Source: Lientehia hominis
GTDB lineage: Bacteria; Bacillota; Clostridia; Lachnospirales; Lachnospiraceae
DNA length: 64,000 nucleotides
NCBI RefSeq assembly: GCF_021044755.1
Contig: NZ_JAJNOR010000001.1
Span: forward strand, 310,001 to 374,000
Reading direction: 5' to 3'
Of the stretch, positions 34,251 through 42,869 are shown piece by piece. The position numbers were made by a program, and so were the translations under genes. The notes beneath the pieces were generated by a model that saw only the letters and a list, made by a program, of their open reading frames with translations, was not told the DNA's origin and searched no databases. How positions within the stretch are numbered: position 1 is the stretch's first letter; every line of letters starts with the position of its first letter.

Positions 34251-35012
34251 TTACAGAAATTCTGTCATATGTTTCCGGTACCACAGCGGCATCATCGTCC
34301 TCTGGCATCGGTAATTCTTCCTGTCCTCGATTCCAATGGTGTTAAAAAACACCTTCCACAAATCTGTATATCCGTCCTTTTCCTTATTTTTATCCAGAAA
34401 AACACCCGCCTGCTCCTCTGTCAGGCGGGCAATCGCATAAGGCTTCAAAGCTTCATGGACAGCAGCCAGCGCCCTCGTCTCATCGTATATGATCCAGTTC
34501 TCTCCTGAAAACCGGTCCTCGAAATGAGGGGCAACCAGAGTCAGCACATTGCTCTTCGGAGCGATGACCGCAAACAGAACGCCGTTTTTCAGTTGTTTAA
34601 ACCGGATGAATTCCAGAAAAAGGTGCGCTTCATTCGCCACCTTCCGTGCCAGTTCAAACACTCGGCCGACTGCCGGAAGCTGCAGCATCCGAAGGGTATC
34701 TTCTTTATAGCGGAATCCTTCCATCAGAAAACGGTAGATGGCATCAGCCCGGTCGGGCTGAGAGGACATCGCGGTACGATAAACCCTGCGGAACGCTTCG
34801 CCGGATATTTTCTTACGGATAGTGCGTGCTACTTTCTCCGCTTTATCCGCATCAGAAAATACTTCTTCATATTCGAAAAACAGCTCCGGCTCATACTGCC
34901 TTTTCAGAAACAGCCTGACATTCTCATGTCCTATTTCCATTCCGGAAACCCAGGCGTCATACACCCCTGTGAATATGCCTTCCACCGTGTCCTCACATAA
35001 GTACCCTTTCAT
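34251..35012 (-). CDS. Putative DNA repair protein, TIGR03915/DUF4130 family
   Basis: A 253-residue protein recognised from the N-terminus YLCEDTVEGIFTGVYDAW, the middle EFIRFKQLKNGVLFAVIAPK and DRFSGENWIIYDETR, and the C-terminal YRKHMTEF. The DUF4130 family is almost always paired with a radical SAM protein (TIGR03916), as here, and is thought to act on DNA with it; the reaction is unknown. The ATG at 35012 is preferred for its AGGGAG ribosome site and fit to the family start. It begins 36 bp after the radical SAM gene and shares its LexA-controlled promoter. Confidence 0.85.
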   Translation of the reverse strand: MKGYLCEDTVEGIFTGVYDAWVSGMEIGHENVRLFLKRQYEPELFFEYEEVFSDADKAEKVARTIRKKISGEAFRRVYRTAMSSQPDRADAIYRFLMEGFRYKEDTLRMLQLPAVGRVFELARKVANEAHLFLEFIRFKQLKNGVLFAVIAPKSNVLTLVAPHFEDRFSGENWIIYDETRALAAVHEALKPYAIARLTEEQAGVFLDKNKEKDGYTDLWKVFFNTIGIEDRKNYRCQRTMMPLWYRKHMTEFL

Positions 35013-35048
35013 ATTCATCGCTCCCTTTCTGTTTTCCATAACCGTTTC

Positions 35049-36578
35049 CTACAGCTGCCCAGCCGCCGCTTTATGAAAATCCTCCACCGTGGGTGGAATC
35101 TCCAGCTTCATATCATCAAACAGGCTCAGCTGCCGAAAGCTCTCCTGGTGCTCGATCTGCCAGTTCTTTTTCTGACTGTCGCTGATCAGCCCGGCTGTTA
35201 TCCGGTTTTCCTCTAATTTCACCGGATACATCTGCCTGCCGCCGCAGGTAATAAAATAATGGGCGCGCTTAAGGACCACTCCCAGTTTTTTTAAATCCGG
35301 AAAATCGAGCTTCCCCATTCTTCTCGCCTGTATGATACGGCGCGCCGATTTCGCTCCGATTCCCGGCACCCGCAGCAGCAGCTCATAGGCTGCCAGATTG
35401 ATCTCCACCGGAAAACACTCCAGATGGCGGACTGCCCAGTCGCATTTAGGATCCAGGAAAACGTTGAAATTGGGCTTGTCTTCTGATAGAAGCTCTTCCG
35501 CCCGAAAACCATAAAACCGAAGCAGCCAGTCGGCCTGGTAGAGCCGGTGCTCACGCAGGAGCGGCGGCTTTTCCCCCGGCGCGGGCAGAGCGCTGTCTTC
35601 GTTGATTCCCACATAAGCGGAAAAAAACACCCGCTTCAAATCATATTTCTGGTACAAAGCCTGCGTCACCATCATCATATGATAATCGCTCTCCGGGGTG
35701 GCGCCCACGATTATCTGCGTGCTCTGTCCCGCCGGGACGTACGTACGTATTTCGTTTCTCTCCCGTCTCACCAGTCCTCTTCTTCCGCCATATCCTTCCA
35801 AAGCCTGACCGACGCTCAGATCTCTCCCGTCTATGACATGGCCGGCGCTTCCGCCCAGCCCATCCCTCTGCTGCTCTCCCAGCCGGAAAATGCCGTTGGA
35901 AAAGCTTTTTGCTCCATAAGCCCTTTCAAGTCTGGCCGTCTGACCCATGGACAGTCTGGAATCCACGATTCCCGCCTGAATCTGCCGCATGGGACCCAGT
36001 ATCGTCTGCCTGCTCTTATGAGGTGCGAGGGAACGGAGACTCTCTGCCGTCGGAAGCTCCAGGTTGATGCTCATCCGGTCAGCCAAAAGGCCTATCTGAT
36101 CTATCAGAGCCATATCCGCGCCCGGAATCGCTTTCACATGGATATATCCCCGAAACTGGTGCACCTCCCGCAGCTTATATAAAACTTCATAAACCTGTGC
36201 CATGGTATGGTCGGGAGATTTCATGACGCCGGAGCTCAGAAAAAGCCCCTCTATATAATTTCTCCGATAAAATTCTATCGTCAGCGCACATACCTCATCC
36301 GGCGTGAACGCCGCGCGCTCCACGTCATTGGAACGTCGGTTGATGCAGTATTTACAGTCATAAATACAATGATTAGTCAGAAGGATCTTAAGAAGCGAGA
36401 TGCAGCGTCCGTCCGACGCGAAGCTGTGGCATATGCCGGCTGCCGATGCATTCCCCAGCGTCCCCGGTTTTCCGGGCCTGTCCACACCGCTGGAAGTGCA
36501 GGCCGCGTCATACTTCGCCGCGTCTGATAAAATCCTCAGTTTTTCCTTGAGCTCCGCCGTCCCCTGTCCGATCTCCAT
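35049..36578 (-). CDS. Putative DNA modification/repair radical SAM protein (TIGR03916 family)
   Basis: A 509-residue enzyme with the iron-sulfur motif CIYDCKYC (C-x3-C-x2-C), preceded by GICHSFASDGRCISLLKI and followed by FLSSGVMKSPDHTM. The C-terminal third has a helix-hairpin-helix DNA-binding motif, LLRVPGIGAKSARRIIQARR. This combination and the DUF4130 partner gene mark the family, predicted to repair or modify DNA by radical chemistry; no substrate is established to my knowledge. The promoter lies between two LexA-like palindromes, so SOS induction is expected. The ATG has a GGGAGG ribosome site. Confidence 0.88.
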   Translation of the reverse strand: MEIGQGTAELKEKLRILSDAAKYDAACTSSGVDRPGKPGTLGNASAAGICHSFASDGRCISLLKILLTNHCIYDCKYCINRRSNDVERAAFTPDEVCALTIEFYRRNYIEGLFLSSGVMKSPDHTMAQVYEVLYKLREVHQFRGYIHVKAIPGADMALIDQIGLLADRMSINLELPTAESLRSLAPHKSRQTILGPMRQIQAGIVDSRLSMGQTARLERAYGAKSFSNGIFRLGEQQRDGLGGSAGHVIDGRDLSVGQALEGYGGRRGLVRRERNEIRTYVPAGQSTQIIVGATPESDYHMMMVTQALYQKYDLKRVFFSAYVGINEDSALPAPGEKPPLLREHRLYQADWLLRFYGFRAEELLSEDKPNFNVFLDPKCDWAVRHLECFPVEINLAAYELLLRVPGIGAKSARRIIQARRMGKLDFPDLKKLGVVLKRAHYFITCGGRQMYPVKLEENRITAGLISDSQKKNWQIEHQESFRQLSLFDDMKLEIPPTVEDFHKAAAGQL

Positions 36579-36597
36579 AACAAACGCCTCCCGAATT

Positions 36598-36667
36598 CGA
36601 ATATATGTTCTGTTTTAGTATAGCATTTAATGCTTAGAAAGGCAAGTTATTTTCGAACATTTGTTCT
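36598..36667 (-). promoter_or_regulatory. SOS promoter with two LexA boxes
   Basis: On the minus strand: -35 TTGCCT (36645-36640), 17-bp spacer, -10 TATACT (36622-36617). Two Gram-positive LexA (DinR) boxes flank it. On the + strand these are CGAACATTTGTTCT (36654-36667), with a perfect GAAC-N4-GTTC palindrome, and CGAATATATGTTCT (36598-36611), with one mismatch. LexA bound at both would block the promoter. Confidence 0.85.
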
Positions 36668-36731
36668 CATCCAGATTTATCCATCTCCAGCAGTTTTTAT
36701 GTATGCGGAGGGAAACGAAGCATCCGGCGTT

Positions 36732-38090
36732 TTATAAAAGACGCGGCCTGTATCGATGATATATATAGAAAGACAAGAAGACCGAAAGTGTGTCTGCCGT
36801 CACCTGAGACCATACGATTCCGAACATGCCGAACACAGCATTCAAGAAAAAAAGCATGGGAATATTAAAAACCACCCATCGCGTCACTCCCAAAAATAAA
36901 GCCTTATTTCCCATCCCGAATGCCTGAAAAAGATGCACGGTATAAAAACATAAAAACATGAGCGGCGTGGCCAGCACTCTTATTCTGAGAAACTGCGCGG
37001 CCATTTCAATTGTTCGGACATCCGATATAAAGAACCTCACCAAATAAACAGCGAACAGCTCATATAAGACAATACATATCCCCGCTATCACAAGCCCCAT
37101 CCTTCGGGAAATCCGGATGACATCTTCCATACGCTTCTGGTTCTTCGCCGCAAAGTTGTATGCCACGAGCGGCGTCATGCCCTGACAGATCCCAATTCCA
37201 ACATTCAAAGGCAGCCTTTCCACCTTAAGGACAATTCCGATGGAAGCCAGCGCCAGATCGCTGTAGGATACCATAAGCCGATCTACAATAACATAATCCA
37301 GATCAAATAACAATGTCGCGACGGCAGACGGGATTCCGACGGCAAAGACCGCGACGACATTCTCCTTTTTGGGCATCCCGTATTTCAGGCTGAATGTAAC
37401 GACAGAATGTTCTCTGATCCGAAACAGAATCACCAGAAAATAAATGCAGGCAATACTGTTGGAAAGACAGGTCGCAATTCCGACTCCAAGTACTTCATAT
37501 CCATCCGGCAAAAAGACAAACATAAAGAGAGGATCTAACGCAATGTTTAAAAGTCCCCCTAAAGCGATTCCTATGCCGGCTTCCTTTGACCGGCCGGTAC
37601 TGCGGATTAAATTGGACATCACATTTGACAAAACCGTCGGTACACCGCCAAGTACGATGACGCAGACGGCATACTGCCTGGCATACTGAAACGTATTTTC
37701 TCCCGCGCCGAGTATATTCAGCAACGGCCTCATAAATAAGGCCGTCATCGCTGAGAATAATGCCGCAGCAAATATGGAGAGATAAAGGGAAAAAGCGCTG
37801 ACCTTTTTTGCTTCAGCCTCCATATTCTTCCCGAGCAGTCTTGAGATCAGTGCCCCTCCGCCAACTCCTGTAAGGCTTGCAAGGCACAGCGTAATATTAA
37901 AAATGGGGAGGATCAGAGAGGTCCCTGCCACCATATAGGGGTTATTCGTTCTTCCCACATAAAATGTATCTGCCATATTATATATCAGCACAATGATCTG
38001 ACTTATGATCGTTGGAACAACCATCACTCTCAGCGCTGATGCAGCGGGCAGCTTTTCAAATACATCTTCATTTGTTTCCGTCTGCTTCAA
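36732..38090 (-). CDS. MATE family efflux transporter
   Basis: A 452-residue polytopic membrane protein with about twelve helices. Conserved elements are VVPTIISQIIVLIYNMADTF, FYVGRTNNPYMVAG, LTGVGGGALISRLLG and, in the second half, GIGICQGMTPLVAYNFAAK. It is distinct from the MATE protein at 14600-15979 and closer to the MepA-like branch. The start is probably the TTG at 38090, which has GGCGAGG upstream, since no ATG occurs before the first membrane helix. It appears monocistronic; its substrate is unknown. Confidence 0.9.
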   Translation of the reverse strand: MKQTETNEDVFEKLPAASALRVMVVPTIISQIIVLIYNMADTFYVGRTNNPYMVAGTSLILPIFNITLCLASLTGVGGGALISRLLGKNMEAEAKKVSAFSLYLSIFAAALFSAMTALFMRPLLNILGAGENTFQYARQYAVCVIVLGGVPTVLSNVMSNLIRSTGRSKEAGIGIALGGLLNIALDPLFMFVFLPDGYEVLGVGIATCLSNSIACIYFLVILFRIREHSVVTFSLKYGMPKKENVVAVFAVGIPSAVATLLFDLDYVIVDRLMVSYSDLALASIGIVLKVERLPLNVGIGICQGMTPLVAYNFAAKNQKRMEDVIRISRRMGLVIAGICIVLYELFAVYLVRFFISDVRTIEMAAQFLRIRVLATPLMFLCFYTVHLFQAFGMGNKALFLGVTRWVVFNIPMLFFLNAVFGMFGIVWSQVTADTLSVFLSFYIYHRYRPRLL

Positions 38091-38182
38091 CTGACCTCGC
38101 CTCTTTCCATATACTTATCCGCCTGACGGATACATCCGTCTTTCTTCATACATTTTATCATATGATCTTAAGCAATTCTACC

Positions 38183-38220
38183 AAAAAAAGTCCTGCAAGT
38201 CATTGGTCAACTTGCAGGAC
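38183..38220 (-). terminator. Terminator of the flavodiiron operon
   Basis: On the minus strand the perfect 11-bp stem GTCCTGCAAGT / ACTTGCAGGAC is followed by TTTTTTT, 23 bp after the flavodiiron stop codon. Confidence 0.92.
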
Positions 38221-38242
38221 AAACTGATATTGTTTCATTTCA

Positions 38243-40771
38243 TCAGGAAAATAATTCCCGGAAGCTTTTTCTCTTTTCCACTGCCTCTGTAAGCGCTGCC
38301 ATCTTAGAGGTATCTCCGATCAGGATCACACCGCAGAGCTTGTTATTAAGAAAATAATACTTCTCATACTGCTTTCTTCCCATATCCTTGAATTCCACAG
38401 TCCTGTACACCAGATTCGGGTTTCTGCCGTTATCACCGACAGCGTAAAGGGAAGTATTCATACCGTTAAAGGTCAGCGCGGCAGGAACCATAGTATAGAC
38501 CAGTTTTTCTCCAACAGCGTTTGCTCCCGCCACCTTTCCCTGCTCTGACGCTTGGGGCCAGATGGCATAATTGACGCCTTGGTACTGTGCACAATCCCCG
38601 CATGCAAAAATATCGGGAATGCTGGTTTCCATCCGTTCATTTACCACAACGGCCTGTTCTGTCTCCATGCCAATGGATTTGGCGAGCTGCGTATTGGCGC
38701 GGACTCCGCAGGAAATGATGACCAGTTCTGCCGGGATTACCGTTCCGTCGCCCAGCTTTACACCTGTTACGGTACCATCGCCCTCGATCGCGCTTATCTG
38801 TACGCCCGTATGAATGGATATTTCGCAGCTTTCACTGATCGCTTTCAGCAGATTGCCGGCGGCCTCGTCCAACTGGCGTCCCATCAGCTGAGGGGCCAGC
38901 TCCAATACAGTTACCATACATTTTGACTTTTTGAGTTCCCACGCCGCCTCAAGGCCCAGTACACCGCCTCCGATTACTACCGCATGCTTTACGTCCGGAA
39001 GCAGGGCCGCCACTTTCTTCGTATCTTCCAGACGGCGTATGGCCACCACTTCCCGTTTATCGGCGCCAGGAATAGGCGGAATAAAGCTTTCGGAACCCAG
39101 CGCGTAAATCAGCTTGGTATATTTGAATTTTGCTCCATCCGATAAAGTAACTTCCTTCTGGCCCGGTTCAATCTTCACCACTTCTCTGCCCAATATCTGG
39201 GCCACGTTATTTTCTTCGTACCAGCTTTCGTCTTCAATGGCCAACTGGTCAGCCTGAAGCTCAGACATGATAGACTTTGTGAGCATGGGCCGGTTATAAG
39301 CGCTGTAAGGCTCATTGGATATGAGGATCACAGAGCCGGTCTTGTCTCTTTCCCGAATCGCCTTTGCCGCGTTGAATCCCGCGGCTCCATTCCCCAGGAT
39401 CACATAAAAATCCCTGGTGTTTCTGCTGAAATCCGTGACTGTTTCTTCCACAAATACGAAATTCTCTTTTCCCACCCCACAGACCGGACATATCTCAAGG
39501 GAAGAATCAAAAATCGCACCGCAGACCAGGCATTTCACTAATTTCCTGGCTCCCGTTTTCTTGGGATTTTCTTTATCCTGAAGCAGGCACCCGAAATTAT
39601 ATCCGTATTCATAAGCGTCGATCCGATCCACCTCACCGGGTTTAAATCTTACCCGGAAGCCATCGTCGGGAACACGCATACGCAGCTGTCTCAAACGCTC
39701 AATAATGTGAGGGACACCCTCTCCGCTCCAGCCATAGCTTCCGAAGGCACTGGCCAGCTTTCCGCCATGGGTTCCCGCAAATATGGAGGTGGTCAAATCC
39801 CAGATGGGCTTAAGTGCTTCTCCTACGATGGTCGGCGTACCAAATAGAATTCCGTCGGCAAATCCCAGCTCCTCCAGTACCTTCCCCTGATCCGCTGTGA
39901 CCATATCATAGCTCCGGACCTCGATATCCCCGCTGTCCTGTATACCTTTTGTAATAATCTCCGCCAAAGCTTCGGTATAACCGTATGCACTCACATACGG
40001 AATGATGACCGTCTTCTTTTTGTTCGGATTGACTACCGTACACCACTCTTCATAAGTATTCAGCATGAAATCAATATTGGTGTCAAGGACCGGACCATGG
40101 CCGGTGCAGATCATCGAGATATCCAGCTCCCGAATCCGCTCCAGCGCTTTCAGCATGAACGGCTTGAACGGACCGATGATGCAGTCAAAATAATATTTGG
40201 TAGCCCGCATATAGCCTTCCTGGTCCGTCACCTTGCTGGCGAGAACATCCTGGAAACCGTAATGGGAACCAAAGGAATCACAGGTCACGAGAATCTGTTC
40301 TTCTTCAATATAAGTGTACATCGTATCCGGCCAATGAAGATTGGGGACAACCAAAAAACGAAGCGTCTTGTCACCAATCCTTATTTTTTCATTGTCCTTA
40401 ACCGCGATGGCACAGAAATCCCGATTGACGATTTCTTTAAGGAAGCTGAGAGCGCACCCCGTAGCAATAATCTTCAGGCCCGGATTCAAATCCAGAAGCC
40501 GTTCCACACTGCCGGCGTGATCCGGTTCCGTATGATTCACCACCAGATAATCTATTTTGTCTATATCCGTAAGCTCTCTGAGCTTTTCCAGATAATCCTC
40601 ATAAAACTTCTCTTTTGCTGTTTCAAACAGGATGGTATGCCCGCCCGTTTTCATAATGTACGAATTATAGGTGGTACCGAACTCCGTCTCCATGATGATA
40701 TCGAAGACTCGGAGTTTATCATCCACAATGCCTGTCCAGTAAAAGTCTTTCCTCAGTTCCATTGTTTTCAT
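38243..40771 (-). CDS. Flavodiiron protein fused to rubredoxin and NADH:rubredoxin oxidoreductase
   Basis: An 842-residue enzyme that should reduce O2 (or NO) to water using NADH without partner proteins. Residues 1-250 are a metallo-beta-lactamase-like diiron domain with HTEPDH (His80, Glu82, Asp84, His85). Residues about 255-395 are a flavodoxin domain (FMN). Residues about 405-445 are a rubredoxin-like domain with Cys pairs in CLVCG and CPVCG. Residues about 450-842 are an FAD/NADH oxidoreductase with ILGNGAAGFNAAKAI, GGGVLGLEAAWEL and FACGDCAQY. Such fusions are known in Clostridia. It is the last gene of the rubredoxin-bacteriohemerythrin operon and ends in a strong terminator. Confidence 0.95.
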   Translation of the reverse strand: MKTMELRKDFYWTGIVDDKLRVFDIIMETEFGTTYNSYIMKTGGHTILFETAKEKFYEDYLEKLRELTDIDKIDYLVVNHTEPDHAGSVERLLDLNPGLKIIATGCALSFLKEIVNRDFCAIAVKDNEKIRIGDKTLRFLVVPNLHWPDTMYTYIEEEQILVTCDSFGSHYGFQDVLASKVTDQEGYMRATKYYFDCIIGPFKPFMLKALERIRELDISMICTGHGPVLDTNIDFMLNTYEEWCTVVNPNKKKTVIIPYVSAYGYTEALAEIITKGIQDSGDIEVRSYDMVTADQGKVLEELGFADGILFGTPTIVGEALKPIWDLTTSIFAGTHGGKLASAFGSYGWSGEGVPHIIERLRQLRMRVPDDGFRVRFKPGEVDRIDAYEYGYNFGCLLQDKENPKKTGARKLVKCLVCGAIFDSSLEICPVCGVGKENFVFVEETVTDFSRNTRDFYVILGNGAAGFNAAKAIRERDKTGSVILISNEPYSAYNRPMLTKSIMSELQADQLAIEDESWYEENNVAQILGREVVKIEPGQKEVTLSDGAKFKYTKLIYALGSESFIPPIPGADKREVVAIRRLEDTKKVAALLPDVKHAVVIGGGVLGLEAAWELKKSKCMVTVLELAPQLMGRQLDEAAGNLLKAISESCEISIHTGVQISAIEGDGTVTGVKLGDGTVIPAELVIISCGVRANTQLAKSIGMETEQAVVVNERMETSIPDIFACGDCAQYQGVNYAIWPQASEQGKVAGANAVGEKLVYTMVPAALTFNGMNTSLYAVGDNGRNPNLVYRTVEFKDMGRKQYEKYYFLNNKLCGVILIGDTSKMAALTEAVEKRKSFRELFS

Positions 40772-40786
40772 CGCGCTATTTCCTTT

Positions 40787-41188
40787 TTATTTATTGACGT
40801 ATTGTGCCACTTTTTTGTCCCATACCTGAATGTGATTCACAAACCATTCTGAAATGTTTTTGTTTACAGCCGCCACAAACGCATCCGTAGGTCCTTCTTC
40901 TTCCTCCAGCATTTCTCTCAGCTCTTCGATCGCCTTCGCAAACTGGGCATGCTGTTCTTTATGGCTCTTGACATCCGGATATCCGGACTCCTCCTGTAGC
41001 TTTTCCTCAGCGGAAAAATGAAATACTGTATAATCCATCAGGAAATCCAGAGTCTGGACCGCCACATTCTTCTCTTTTCCTTTCGCGCAGCTGTCCACCA
41101 GTTTATTGATGCGGTCGATCAGCTCCTGATGCTGTGTATCTATCATTTCGCTGCCTGTGACCAGGCTCTTGTCAAATACGATATTCAT
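40787..41188 (-). CDS. Bacteriohemerythrin
   Basis: A 133-residue O2-binding protein with a non-haem diiron site in a four-helix bundle. Iron ligands are visible in TQHQELIDRIN, HFSAEEKLQEESGYPD, SHKEQHAQF and HIQVWDKKVA, in the normal order of the family. It may store, sense or deliver O2 to the flavodiiron protein encoded 15 bp downstream. A rubredoxin gene lies 42 bp upstream on the same strand. The ribosome site is GGAGGAT before the ATG. Confidence 0.95.
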   Translation of the reverse strand: MNIVFDKSLVTGSEMIDTQHQELIDRINKLVDSCAKGKEKNVAVQTLDFLMDYTVFHFSAEEKLQEESGYPDVKSHKEQHAQFAKAIEELREMLEEEEGPTDAFVAAVNKNISEWFVNHIQVWDKKVAQYVNK

Positions 41189-41230
41189 ATCCTATATCCT
41201 CCCTTTTTCATCCGCCCAAAACAGCGTTTT

Positions 41231-41392
41231 TTATTCTTCCTCTACAAAGGAATCTTTACCCACTCCACAGACAGGGCACACCCAATCATCCGGCAGGTCT
41301 TCAAAAGCAGTTCCAGGCTGAATCCCGCTGTCAGGGTCTCCTACTTCCGGGTCATAAACATATCCACAGGGTTCACATACATATTTTTTCAT
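41231..41392 (-). CDS. Rubredoxin (53 residues)
   Basis: A 53-residue one-iron electron carrier. It has the two Cys pairs CEPCG (residues 6-10) and CPVCG (39-43), the aromatic core YVYDPEVGDP and DLPDDWVCP, all as in classical rubredoxins. The ribosome site AAGG lies 10 bases before the ATG. It is the first gene of the operon with bacteriohemerythrin and the flavodiiron fusion. Since the fusion already carries a rubredoxin domain, this free rubredoxin may feed another acceptor such as a peroxidase or superoxide reductase. Confidence 0.95.
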   Translation of the reverse strand: MKKYVCEPCGYVYDPEVGDPDSGIQPGTAFEDLPDDWVCPVCGVGKDSFVEEE

Positions 41393-41453
41393 TTTACTTC
41401 ACCTTAACCTTTCTTTGATATATAATATTGTTAGATTTCTTTTTGTTATTCAT

Positions 41454-41494
41454 AGTATATCCCATTTGAAAAATAAATCTGTTGCATATGCAAC
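41454..41494 (-). promoter_or_regulatory. Rubredoxin operon promoter with Crp/Fnr-type operator
   Basis: On the minus strand a -10 TATACT (41459-41454) lacks a -35. A perfect palindrome GTTGCATATGCAAC (41481-41494) is centred about 41 bp before the expected start of transcription (about 41447), the classical class II activator position for Crp/Fnr proteins. The palindrome is also about 30 bp upstream of the divergent Crp/Fnr gene. Confidence 0.65.
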
Positions 41495-41524
41495 TTTATA
41501 AAAAAATTTTTGAGAGGAACCGCC

Positions 41525-42199
41525 ATGCCCGCTAAAGTTTCTATTTTAGATCATATCAGCCAGGAAGAATATAAACGCATGATGGTCTGCTTCCGTGCCG
41601 TCGAACGAAACTATATGCCAGGAGAGATTATAACCACCTTTGGACAGGGCAGCGCTTTAGTCGGCATTCTTCTGGACGGTGAAGCAGTCGTCATGCGCAC
41701 CCATTTCGATGGCCGTCAGACCATCCTGGAGCAGCTTGAGGAAGGGGATATCTTTGGAGAAACTCTGTCCGCCGCAGCCAGTGAAGCTTCCCTTATTCAA
41801 ATTATCAGCTATAAAAAGACCAGGATTCAGTTCATCGATTACGGCCACCTGGTGAAGCGGTGCTCCAATGCCTGTTCCTTCCACAGCCAGCTGGTCAGCA
41901 ACGCCCTGATGCTGATTTCCCAAAAAGCCGTTCATCTCAGTGAACGTCTGGACATTTTGAGCCAGCGCACCATACGGGACAAGCTCCTGTCATATTTCAG
42001 CCTGCTCTCCAGAAAAAACCATTCTGAATCCTTTGAGCTTCCCTTTACTATGAGTGATCTGGCCGACTACTTGTCAGTAGACAGAAGCGCCATGATGCGG
42101 GAATTGAAGAAAATGAGAGAAGAAGGACTGGTAAATGTGAACAAAAGAGCTGTTACCTTTCCCACAGCAAAACAGGAACTAAGCATGTGGAAAAGCTGA
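41525..42199 (+). CDS. Crp/Fnr family transcriptional regulator
   Basis: A 224-residue regulator with an N-terminal cyclic-nucleotide-binding-type beta barrel (ILLDGEAVVMRTHFDGRQTI, EEGDIFGETLSAA) and a C-terminal winged helix (MSDLADYLSVDRSAMMRELKKM, followed by EGLVNVNKRAVTF). There is no N-terminal Cys cluster for an Fnr-type iron-sulfur centre, but Cys residues occur around RCSNACSF, so haem or another cofactor is possible. The ATG at 41525 has GAGAGG upstream; a TTG at 41510 is in frame. It is divergent from the rubredoxin-hemerythrin-flavodiiron operon, its likely target. Confidence 0.9.
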   Translation: MPAKVSILDHISQEEYKRMMVCFRAVERNYMPGEIITTFGQGSALVGILLDGEAVVMRTHFDGRQTILEQLEEGDIFGETLSAAASEASLIQIISYKKTRIQFIDYGHLVKRCSNACSFHSQLVSNALMLISQKAVHLSERLDILSQRTIRDKLLSYFSLLSRKNHSESFELPFTMSDLADYLSVDRSAMMRELKKMREEGLVNVNKRAVTFPTAKQELSMWKS

Positions 42200-42282
42200 T
42201 ATATTTTGTACATAAATTAGACCGTCTCGTAATTTAAACGTTGTCAGAACCACCGGTTAGTAAACTGATTTTAGAGTGTTAG

Positions 42283-42324
42283 AAAAAGCGGGCAATAAGT
42301 CTTTGGACTTATCACCCGCTTTTT
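42283..42324. terminator. Bidirectional terminator between the Crp/Fnr and dfr genes
   Basis: The stem AAAAAGCGGG...ATAAGTC / GACTTAT...CCCGCTTTTT has a short loop and T runs on both strands. It ends the regulator transcript and the nrdD-thyA-dfr transcript. Confidence 0.85.
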
Positions 42325-42362
42325 GCGCTTTCTATCGGCAGCCTCCCTTTTCGGTCAGCCGT

Positions 42363-42851
42363 CTATTTTCGGCGGTAAACGTTAAACGCAAACTCAATTC
42401 CTTCCTGCTGCTGTCTTTCTCCCTCCTCCGAAAGTTCCCATTCCGGCGATTCATCCAAGTCAGGAAAATACGTATCTGCCTCATAGCTTTTATAAACCCT
42501 CGTCACATATGCCGTATCACAGCAGGGCAGAAATTCTCTATAAATATGGCCTCCTCCGGCGATGAACACCTCACTTGCATCATACCGCTCCAGATATTCA
42601 AGCGTTTCTCCCACACTGTGAAGAACCACAGTACCTGCCCTGGAAAAATCCGGATTCCCCGACAGCACCACGTTAATCCTGTTTTTAAGGGGCTTCCCGC
42701 CGGGAAAGCTGTCCAGAGTCTTACGTCCCATTACCACGACATTTCCGGTGGTCATCTTCCGAAAGAACTTCATATCCTCCGGCAAATGCCATAGAAGAGC
42801 TCCGTCCCTGCCGATTGCCCAGTTCTCATCTGCTGCTACAATTATCTGCAT
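42363..42851 (-). CDS. Dihydrofolate reductase
   Basis: Reduces dihydrofolate made by thymidylate synthase. The 162-residue sequence has IIVAADENWAIGRDGALLWH, LPEDMKFFRKMTTG, VVVMGRKTLDSFPGG and EVFIAGGGHIYREF in the expected order, with the active-site acid in LPEDM. It lies 18 bp after thyA, the usual pairing. No feature suggests a resistance variant. It is the last gene of the nrdD-thyA-dfr unit and is followed by a strong terminator. Confidence 0.95.
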   Translation of the reverse strand: MQIIVAADENWAIGRDGALLWHLPEDMKFFRKMTTGNVVVMGRKTLDSFPGGKPLKNRINVVLSGNPDFSRAGTVVLHSVGETLEYLERYDASEVFIAGGGHIYREFLPCCDTAYVTRVYKSYEADTYFPDLDESPEWELSEEGERQQQEGIEFAFNVYRRK

Positions 42852-42869
42852 ACGCCCTCCTGCCGTTCG

